Made by a program: the position numbers and the translations under genes. A DNA stretch of 11,290 bases from JBHHYN01 sp046757565. Its GTDB lineage: Bacteria > Pseudomonadota > Gammaproteobacteria > Eutrophobiales > Eutrophobiaceae. The stretch lies in assembly GCA_046757565.1 (NCBI GenBank), contig JBHHYN010000099.1, positions 1 to 11,290 on the forward strand. The letters are read 5' to 3'. Below, piece by piece: positions 6,559-11,290 of the stretch. Under the pieces are notes generated by a model. The model did not search any database, was not told where the DNA came from, and saw only the letters and a program-made list of their open reading frames with translations. Position 1 is the stretch's first letter. Every line of letters begins with the position of its first letter.

Positions 6559-7014
6559 TTAGTGTTTTACCGTTATCCGGCGAGGCTGTACCTGCTCCCG
6601 CTTGGGTAATACAACCTCCAACACTCCATCCTTGCCCCGCGCCTCAATTTTGTCGGGATTGGCGCTGTCCGGCAGGCTGAAACGGCGGTAGAAGGTACCA
6701 TGGGCGCGCTCCACCCGTTTGTAGCCTTCCTTCTCCTCTTCCTTTTCAACCTTGCGTTCACCCTTGATGGTCAGGACACCGCCCTCCATGGTGATCTCGA
6801 TATCCTTCGGATCGACACCTGGAATATCGGCCAGGATGACAAAGCGGCTATCCTCTTCCTTGATATCCACTGCCGGGCGCCAGTTACTGGTCACGACATG
6901 TGAATTATCGTCTCCCAACACGTCGTTGGTTAACGGATCCCACTGTGCCAAACGGTTCAATTCTCTCTGGAACCGCTCAAACAGGTTATAGGGTTCATAT
7001 CTAATCAGTGACAT
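6559..7014 (-). CDS. Hsp20 / alpha-crystallin small heat-shock protein
   Basis: The 151-residue protein has an N-terminal arm (SLIRYEPYNLFERFQRELNRL), an alpha-crystallin domain from about 45 to 137 (NWRPAVDIKEE .. VILADIPGVDPKDIEI .. ARGKDGVLEVVLPK, with the AxxxxGVL signature at 125-132) and a C-terminal RRITVKH carrying an I-x-V anchor. Such chaperones form cytoplasmic oligomers that hold unfolding proteins until ATP-dependent chaperones act. A highly charged insert (KVEKEEEKEGYKRVERAHGT) covers the usual loop before the GTFYRRFSLP stretch. The ATG at 7014 is chosen because an ideal AAGGAGG lies 6 nt upstream; the frame extends to 7095 without support. A sigma-32 type promoter and an intrinsic terminator bracket it as a single-gene unit. 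Confidence 0.95.
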   Translation of the reverse strand: MSLIRYEPYNLFERFQRELNRLAQWDPLTNDVLGDDNSHVVTSNWRPAVDIKEEDSRFVILADIPGVDPKDIEITMEGGVLTIKGERKVEKEEEKEGYKRVERAHGTFYRRFSLPDSANPDKIEARGKDGVLEVVLPKREQVQPRRITVKH

Positions 7015-7055
7015 ACTGCACCTCCTTAAATCATGTTTTACTGTCTTGTTGCTAG

Positions 7056-7083
7056 ATATGGGTTCTGAACAATATTTTTCAAG
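7056..7083 (-). promoter_or_regulatory. Sigma-32 heat-shock promoter of hsp20
   Basis: On the minus strand CTTGAA (7083-7078) is separated by 15 nt from CCCATAT (7062-7056). This matches the RpoH pattern of CTTGAA, then 13-17 nt, then CCCCATnT. It lies about 40 nt upstream of the hsp20 start and its Shine-Dalgarno. Its fit with the gene's function raises confidence. Confidence 0.78.
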
Positions 7084-7124
7084 ATCCATTCGCAATTTTT
7101 TACAGCATCATTCACAATTCGGGC

Positions 7125-7805
7125 ATGGCACAGGCAAGCTATTTTTCCAGGATATTCGGCTCCTCGCCGGTCAGCCCCCTCCAGCAACACATCGAAAAAG
7201 TTGTGCTGTGCGTTGAGGAACTGCTTCCCTATTTCCAGGCGGTGATGGAGCAGGACTGGGAACATGCCTCCCACATCCAGGCAAATATCGCCCATTACGA
7301 GAACGAGGCCGACGACATAAAAAATGAACTCCGCCTGCACCTGCCATCGAGCCTGTTCATGCCGGTTGACCGCAGGGACGTCCTGGAGGTGCTGGACCTG
7401 CAGGACCTGATAGCCAACAAGGCCAAGGACATCTCCGGTCTGGTGCTCGGCCGTAAAATGTCCCTCCCGAAGGAACTGCATGAAGCCTACATGAATTTTC
7501 TGACCCGCTGCATCGACGCCACCCGGCAGGCCAAGGTCGCTATCGATGAACTGGATGAACTGGTTGCCTCGGGATTTCGCGGGGACGAGGCCGACCGCGT
7601 CAAGACAATGATTTCAGAGCTGCATAAAATCGAGGACGAGACAGACGATATTCAGGTCGCTATCCGCGCCCGGCTTTATAAAATTGAAACTAATCTACCG
7701 CCTGTTGATGTCATGTTCATCTATGAAATCATGAAATGGACCGGCGATCTGGCAGATGCCGCGCAGAGCACTGGTAATCGAATACAGTTGATGCTTGCCA
7801 AATAG
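7125..7805 (+). CDS. PhoU-like DUF47 protein (TIGR00153 family)
   Basis: This 226-residue, mostly helical protein is of the DUF47/TIGR00153 group, which is related to PhoU. Typical stretches are SPLQQHIEKV near residue 17, the helix HYENEADDIKNELRLHLP (about 57-74), then FMPVDRRDVLEVLDLQD and the second acidic EDETDDIQ helix. The paired E-x-x-x-D repeats resemble PhoU metal-binding motifs. These proteins are encoded with PiT transporters and are thought to control phosphate uptake; the mechanism is inferred. The transporter starts 20 bp downstream, which suggests a two-gene operon. The start at 7125 has only a weak CGGG upstream. It diverges from hsp20 with about 110 bp between starts. I see no convincing Pho box. 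Confidence 0.9.
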   Translation: MAQASYFSRIFGSSPVSPLQQHIEKVVLCVEELLPYFQAVMEQDWEHASHIQANIAHYENEADDIKNELRLHLPSSLFMPVDRRDVLEVLDLQDLIANKAKDISGLVLGRKMSLPKELHEAYMNFLTRCIDATRQAKVAIDELDELVASGFRGDEADRVKTMISELHKIEDETDDIQVAIRARLYKIETNLPPVDVMFIYEIMKWTGDLADAAQSTGNRIQLMLAK

Positions 7806-7825
7806 ATAACAAAAAATAATAAATC

Positions 7826-9079
7826 GTGGAACACGCAACACTGTTTTTTATACTGGCAGGTTCGTTCGGCCTGTTCATGGCCTGGGGTATCGGCGCCAAT
7901 GATGTGGCCAACGCCATGGCAACCTCCGTCGGTTCCAGGGCGCTCAAGCTCAGGACCGCAATCGGCATCGCCGCCATATTCGAATTCACCGGGGCCTATC
8001 TGGCGGGAGGTGAAGTCACCGCGACCATACGCAAAAGCATGATCGATGCCACTCTGTTGAGCGGCACCCCTGAGTTACTCATTTACGGCATGCTTGCTTC
8101 CCTGCTGGCTGCGGGATTGTGGCTTTTGATCGCCAGCCGTTACGGGCTGCCGGTTTCCACCACCCATTCCATAGTCGGCGCCATCGTCGGGTTTGCCGCT
8201 GTAGGCATCGGCATGGAGGCAGTAAAATGGGACGAGATCGTCACCATTGTGATGAGTTGGGTAGTATCGCCGGTATTGGCCGGCACTATTTCCTACCTGC
8301 TCTTCAGGAGTGTACAGTGGTTGATCCTGAACCGCCCTGATCCCCTCAAGAACGCCCGGCGCTTTGTGCCCCTGTATATCTTCTTCACGGGATTGATCAT
8401 TGCACTGGTCACCCTGTTCAAGGGACTGAAACATATTGGCCTTCATTTTACGCCGTCAGAAAATTATTCAATCGCTATCGTGGTGGGGCTTGTCAGCGCC
8501 ATCACCGGGGCATTCCTGATCCGGAATATCCGGCCGCAATCGGGAGGCGATCATCAATTCCTGTTCCAGAACGTGGAACGGGTATTCGGGGTGCTCATGA
8601 TCTTTACCGCCTGCGGCATGGCCTTTGCGCATGGCTCGAACGATGTCGCCAATGCCGTGGGCCCGGTTGCTGCGGTAGTCGGGATCCTGAACAGTGGAGG
8701 GGATATAGGGCAACATGTGCCCTTGCCTCCCTGGGTGTTGCTGCTCGGTGGAGTGGGTATCGTTGCGGGATTGATGACTTACGGTCATAAAGTTATCGCT
8801 ACCGTCGGCAAAAGGATAACCGAGCTTACCCCGAGCCGGGGTTTCTGCTGCGAACTGGCCGCATCAACAACGGTGGTCCTTGCCTCCAGCACCGGTATAC
8901 CCGTCTCAACGACCCATACACTGGTCGGGGCCGTACTCGGTGTCGGGCTCGCCCGTGGGATATCGGCCCTGAACCTGGGCATGATAGGCTCCATCTTCAT
9001 GTCCTGGATCATCACCCTTCCCGCCGGCGCCATACTGGCGATCATCTTCTTTTATATACTCAAACACACTTTGGCTTGA
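7826..9079 (+). CDS. PiT-family inorganic phosphate transporter
   Basis: The 417-residue inner-membrane protein carries the two PiT signature repeats: GANDVANAMATSVGS (about 23-37) and HGSNDVANAVGPVAAV (about 269-284). The internal repeat is also visible as LPVSTTHSIVGA (109-119) and IPVSTTHTLVGA (359-369). About ten hydrophobic segments are seen, with a polar loop near 233-250. PiT carriers import phosphate, usually as metal-phosphate with protons or sodium. The inverted repeat architecture and length are normal, so it should be functional. It starts with GTG, and the 20-bp A-rich gap after the PhoU-like gene has no Shine-Dalgarno, so the start is slightly uncertain. The pair probably forms a low-affinity, constitutive phosphate uptake unit. 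Confidence 0.94.
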   Translation: MEHATLFFILAGSFGLFMAWGIGANDVANAMATSVGSRALKLRTAIGIAAIFEFTGAYLAGGEVTATIRKSMIDATLLSGTPELLIYGMLASLLAAGLWLLIASRYGLPVSTTHSIVGAIVGFAAVGIGMEAVKWDEIVTIVMSWVVSPVLAGTISYLLFRSVQWLILNRPDPLKNARRFVPLYIFFTGLIIALVTLFKGLKHIGLHFTPSENYSIAIVVGLVSAITGAFLIRNIRPQSGGDHQFLFQNVERVFGVLMIFTACGMAFAHGSNDVANAVGPVAAVVGILNSGGDIGQHVPLPPWVLLLGGVGIVAGLMTYGHKVIATVGKRITELTPSRGFCCELAASTTVVLASSTGIPVSTTHTLVGAVLGVGLARGISALNLGMIGSIFMSWIITLPAGAILAIIFFYILKHTLA

Positions 9080-9080
9080 G

Positions 9081-9185
9081 TCATAAGTCTGGAATCATAA
9101 GTCATAAGTCGGGAGTCCTAAAGTAGCGTGATTTGAAATTTTTTAAAATGACTCACAACTCCGGACTCTCGACTCTCGATTTTTT
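9081..9185. repeat. Short direct and inverted repeats between PiT and coq7
   Basis: TCATAAGTC occurs three times (9081-9089, 9095-9103, 9102-9110, the last two overlapping). AGTCGGGAGTCC (9107-9118) pairs with GGACTCTCGACT (9163-9174) as an 11/12 inverted repeat around a 44-nt AT-rich loop, followed on the plus strand by six Ts (9180-9185). It may act as a loose terminator between the convergent PiT and coq7 genes, or be a small intergenic repeat element. No coding potential is seen. Confidence 0.55.
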
Positions 9186-9836
9186 CTAGATCCAGTAAGC
9201 CGTCCCGGTCATTACCCGCGAGGTGAGCCGCATTGCCTGCTTGACTGCACCGGGTAATTCGGCCGCACCGGCGGCCAGGGCGACGGTTGCATGATGTCCC
9301 TCATCGGCCTGCATCTGCTCGATAATGGCGCGGCTCCGCAAATCCCCCCCGGGTATCCGTTGCAGATGGCCTTGCAGGTGCCTGACGACCTGGCGTTCGG
9401 TCTCGGCAATAAACCCCAGGCTCCACTTGTCTCCGCAGAGGCCCGCTATGGCGCCGATGGTAAATGAACCGAGATACCAGAGCGGATTTAAATAACTGGT
9501 ATGCCCCCCAAGTTCCCCGATTCGCTGCTCACACCAGTGCAGATGGTCCACCTCTTCCGCTGCAGACTGTTTCATTGACGCTCTTACCCCGGGATCACCT
9601 GCACTCAGCCCCTGCCCCTGATACAAGGCCTGGGCCGATACCTCCCCGGCGTGGTTGACCCGCATCAAGCCCCCGGAAAGCCGCTGTTCTGACTTGCTCA
9701 GGGGATAATCCTCAATCCCATCCGCCGGATTCGTCCGCTCGCTGCCGGATTGCCGGCCAAATATTGTCCGCAAGCCTCGATCCAGACCCAGTATCATCCT
9801 GTCCAGCGTATCATAGTGACGTTCCGGCATGCTCAT
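9186..9836 (-). CDS. coq7: Coq7, demethoxyubiquinone hydroxylase
   Basis: The 216-residue di-iron protein catalyses the late hydroxylation of 2-polyprenyl-3-methyl-6-methoxy-1,4-benzoquinone in ubiquinone synthesis at the inner membrane. All expected iron ligands are present: E65 in VNHAGEVSAQ, E95 and H98 in AEEVDHLHW, E147 in AETERQV, and E179 and H182 in ADEGHHA. A hydrophobic LWYLGSFTIGAIAGLCG segment (about 119-135) is the membrane-associated helix. The length is normal for bacterial Coq7; the first 45 residues are variable. The start could be the ATG at 9836 or the one at 9830. Its presence implies a ubiquinone-based aerobic respiratory chain. It diverges from rplM with about 127 bp between starts. 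Confidence 0.94.
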   Translation of the reverse strand: MSMPERHYDTLDRMILGLDRGLRTIFGRQSGSERTNPADGIEDYPLSKSEQRLSGGLMRVNHAGEVSAQALYQGQGLSAGDPGVRASMKQSAAEEVDHLHWCEQRIGELGGHTSYLNPLWYLGSFTIGAIAGLCGDKWSLGFIAETERQVVRHLQGHLQRIPGGDLRSRAIIEQMQADEGHHATVALAAGAAELPGAVKQAMRLTSRVMTGTAYWI

Positions 9837-9898
9837 ACCCCAGGGTAATTCAACACCGCCATTATACCTGCGGGCCGGTAGAAATCGCAGCCTTCATA

Positions 9899-9927
9899 TT
9901 GACAGCCCGGGGGCCAATCCGTACTAT
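9899..9927 (+). promoter_or_regulatory. Strong sigma-70 promoter of rplM-rpsI
   Basis: TTGACA (9899-9904) is followed by a 17-nt spacer and TACTAT (9922-9927), a near-consensus sigma-70 promoter. The bases just after the -10 (TGCCCC) form a GC-rich discriminator of the kind seen at stringently controlled ribosomal promoters. It leaves a leader of roughly 30 nt before the rplM ATG. ppGpp control is inferred from this, not seen. Confidence 0.78.
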
Positions 9928-9963
9928 TGCCCCTCTTTTTTCCCGGGCATGAATCTATTTTCG

Positions 9964-10392
9964 ATGAAAACCTTCACCGCAACGCCTGCAGATATCAAGC
10001 GCGACTGGTATCTGGTTGATGCGAGTGGAAAAACACTCGGCAGACTGGCAACCGAGATTGCTCGGAGATTGCGTGGCAAACACAAGCCGACGTACACGCC
10101 CCATATGGATACCGGCGATTATATCGTCGTCATCAATGCCAGGGATGTCAGGGTCACCGGTAACAAGGCCACTGACAAGATGTACTACAGCCACTCCGGT
10201 TATCCCGGCGGACTTAAGTCCACTACCTTTGAGAAGCTTATCCAGTCAAAACCGGAACGTGTCATCGAAAAAGCCGTGAAAGGCATGCTGCCCAAGGGAC
10301 CGCTCGGGCGTGAAATGTTTCGAAAACTCCGGGTATACCCGGCTGCGGAACACCGGCACTCCGCCCAACAACCCAAACCGCTGGAAATCTAA
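9964..10392 (+). CDS. rplM: 50S ribosomal protein L13
   Basis: The 142-residue product matches L13 nearly end to end: MKTFTATPADIKRDWYLVDA, TLGRLATEIARRLRGKHKPTYTPHMDTGDYI, VTGNKATDKMYY, ERVIEKAVKGMLPKGPLGREMFRKL, ending in QQPKPLEI. L13 is an early-assembly protein of the large subunit that binds 23S rRNA. The ATG at 9964 matches the family N-terminus MKTFTA. The in-frame ATG at 9949 would add five residues, and I see no strong Shine-Dalgarno at either. It is the first gene of the conserved rplM-rpsI pair. Nothing is odd in the protein. Confidence 0.97.
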   Translation: MKTFTATPADIKRDWYLVDASGKTLGRLATEIARRLRGKHKPTYTPHMDTGDYIVVINARDVRVTGNKATDKMYYSHSGYPGGLKSTTFEKLIQSKPERVIEKAVKGMLPKGPLGREMFRKLRVYPAAEHRHSAQQPKPLEI

Positions 10393-10395
10393 TCA

Positions 10396-10788
10396 ATGGC
10401 CACACAGACTTACTACAGCACAGGGCGCCGTAAAAGTTCAACCGCACGGGTATTCCTGACTCGGGGCAACGGCAAAATCAGCATCAACAACCGTACCCTT
10501 GACGACTATTTCGGTCGTGAGACCGGACGTATGATCGTGCACCAAGCCCTTGAGAAAGTCGAGATGGTGGATCAATTCGATATTAAAGTAACCGTCAGCG
10601 GCGGAGGCATATCCGGACAGGCCGGGGCCATTCGCCATGGCATTACCCGCGCACTCATCAAATACGACGACAGCCTGCGTAGAACACTGCGCCAGGCCGG
10701 CTTCGTCACCCGCGACGCCCGAGAAGTCGAACGCAAAAAGATCGGCCTGCATAAGGCCCGCAAGCGACCGCAGTACTCAAAACGGTAA
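10396..10788 (+). CDS. rpsI: 30S ribosomal protein S9
   Basis: The 130-residue product is S9: YYSTGRRKSSTARVFL near the N-terminus, GRETGRMIVHQALEKVEM, GGGISGQAGAIRHGITRAL, DAREVERKKIGLHKARKRPQYSKR at the end. The C-terminal tail ending in SKR reaches towards the decoding P site in the family structures. It starts 3 nt after the rplM stop, so co-transcription and probable coupling are clear. No distinct Shine-Dalgarno is visible within the 3-nt gap; it would have to lie in the rplM 3' end. No terminator is seen after it before the next ORF at 10822. Confidence 0.98.
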   Translation: MATQTYYSTGRRKSSTARVFLTRGNGKISINNRTLDDYFGRETGRMIVHQALEKVEMVDQFDIKVTVSGGGISGQAGAIRHGITRALIKYDDSLRRTLRQAGFVTRDAREVERKKIGLHKARKRPQYSKR

Positions 10789-10797
10789 ATCCACTTT

Positions 10798-11191
10798 AAA
10801 GTTGAAAGTGTAAAGCATGGCATGGATGCCTTTGAAGACCTCGAAGTATGGAAGCGTAGTTCCAAGCTTGCTGTTGATATCTATGCCACTCTTAAAACCT
10901 GTAAAGATTATGGACTGAAAGATCAAATTGTACGCGCTGCTGTTTCCATTTCGTCCAATATTGCTGAAGGTTTCGAGCGCAATTCAAACAAACAATTTGT
11001 CCAATTTCTTCAAATTGCAAAAGGTTCGTGTGGAGAATTCAGATCACAATTATACATCTGCGCAGAGATTGGAGAAATCAACATCGATAAAACAAAACAG
11101 CTACAGCAAGATACTATAGAAATTTCCAGAATGCTACAGGGTCTGATTAACCACTGTCGTCGCAATGAAATCAATTAATCTTTTCAACTTT
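10798..11191. repeat. Inverted repeat pair bracketing the four-helix-bundle ORF
   Basis: AAAGTTGAAA at 10798-10807 has its exact reverse complement TTTCAACTTT at 11182-11191. The two copies sit just outside the start and stop of the enclosed ORF. The left copy also lies in a small CACTTT..AAAGTG hairpin (10792-10810). The ORF between them is AT-richer than the ribosomal genes before it. The match is only 10 bp, so it could be partly chance, but its placement suggests the ends of an inserted cassette. Confidence 0.5.
10822..11178 (+). CDS. Four-helix-bundle protein (S23/IVS type)
   Basis: The 118-residue protein matches the family first seen in intervening sequences of 23S rRNA genes. Motifs are FEDLEVWKRSSKLAVDIY near the N-terminus, DYGLKDQIVRAAVSISSNIAEGFER (about 34-58), QFLQIAKGSCGEFRSQLYIC (about 62-81) and a final helix ending in LQGLINHCRR. 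The fold is a four-helix bundle; the biological role is unknown. Here it is not inside an rRNA gene but follows rpsI by 33 bp on the same strand, and could ride on the ribosomal transcript. Base composition differs from its neighbours and inverted repeats flank it, which suggests insertion. ATG codons at 10817, 10822 and 10826 compete; 10822 is in frame with the conserved start. Confidence 0.88.
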   Translation: MDAFEDLEVWKRSSKLAVDIYATLKTCKDYGLKDQIVRAAVSISSNIAEGFERNSNKQFVQFLQIAKGSCGEFRSQLYICAEIGEINIDKTKQLQQDTIEISRMLQGLINHCRRNEIN

Positions 11192-11290
11192 GCACCTTCA
11201 TTTTAAACTCATAGGGATCACCTGTTAATCTTTCCGGGTCTTCAGCAGAATTCGTGGGTTGATATATAAACAGTAGCCCGTCATTCCCGT
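11179..11290. other. Non-coding right edge
   Basis: About 110 bases with no open frame of note, no RNA gene and no clear terminator. The last bases, CGTCATTCCCG, resemble the start of a common proteobacterial intergenic repeat that begins this way, but the window ends before it can be judged. Confidence 0.4.

Noticed and set aside
7021..7124. Possible Pho box upstream of the phosphate genes
   Set aside because: Only one CTGTC half-like stretch is present; the direct repeat of CTGTCAT with proper spacing is missing.
8075..8446. 123-residue minus-strand frame opposite the phosphate transporter
   Set aside because: No recognisable domain, and the plus-strand transporter has duplicated signature motifs across the region.
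11278..11290. Start of a dispersed intergenic repeat at the right edge
   Set aside because: Only about a dozen bases are visible, not enough to support a call.

Overview
The window looks like a chromosomal segment of a ubiquinone-making proteobacterium, most likely gammaproteobacterial. The evidence is a single-domain Coq7 hydroxylase, a DegQ-type protease, RmuC, the rplM-rpsI pair and sigma-32/sigma-70 type promoters. A CbbY-like phosphatase would fit an autotroph, but that is only a hint. No gene allows a genus call.

Left end (1-573): a CRISPR scar. The last repeats of a 36-nt-repeat array, transcribed rightward, run into the C-terminal half of a type I-C-like cas2. A degraded I-C-like leader and a single orphan I-C-like repeat follow. 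Two CRISPR loci appear to have been joined with loss of most of the second one. No intact cas gene is visible.

Accessory stretch (574-1675): a phd-vapC toxin-antitoxin pair on the minus strand, with a palindromic operator over its -10 box. Next comes a 5'-truncated fragment resembling the C-terminus of a TPR-type protein, then about 120 bases with nothing recognisable.

Housekeeping core (1676-10788): a PA0069-like radical SAM protein (minus) diverges from rmuC (plus). A CbbY-like HAD phosphatase (plus) converges on a DegQ-like periplasmic protease (minus). An Hsp20 chaperone (minus) follows, with a good sigma-32 promoter and a clear terminator. Diverging from it is a two-gene phosphate module, a PhoU-like DUF47 protein and a PiT transporter. 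A repeat-rich spacer separates PiT from coq7 (minus). Diverging from coq7 are rplM and rpsI (L13 and S9), driven by a near-consensus sigma-70 promoter with a GC-rich start region.

Right end (10789-11290): directly after rpsI lies an AT-richer four-helix-bundle (S23/IVS-type) ORF bracketed by a 10-bp inverted repeat, a probable small insertion. The last 110 bases hold no gene.

The most unusual part is the hybrid CRISPR-cas2 remnant at the left edge. The rest is mostly ordinary core genome with well-preserved regulatory signals.
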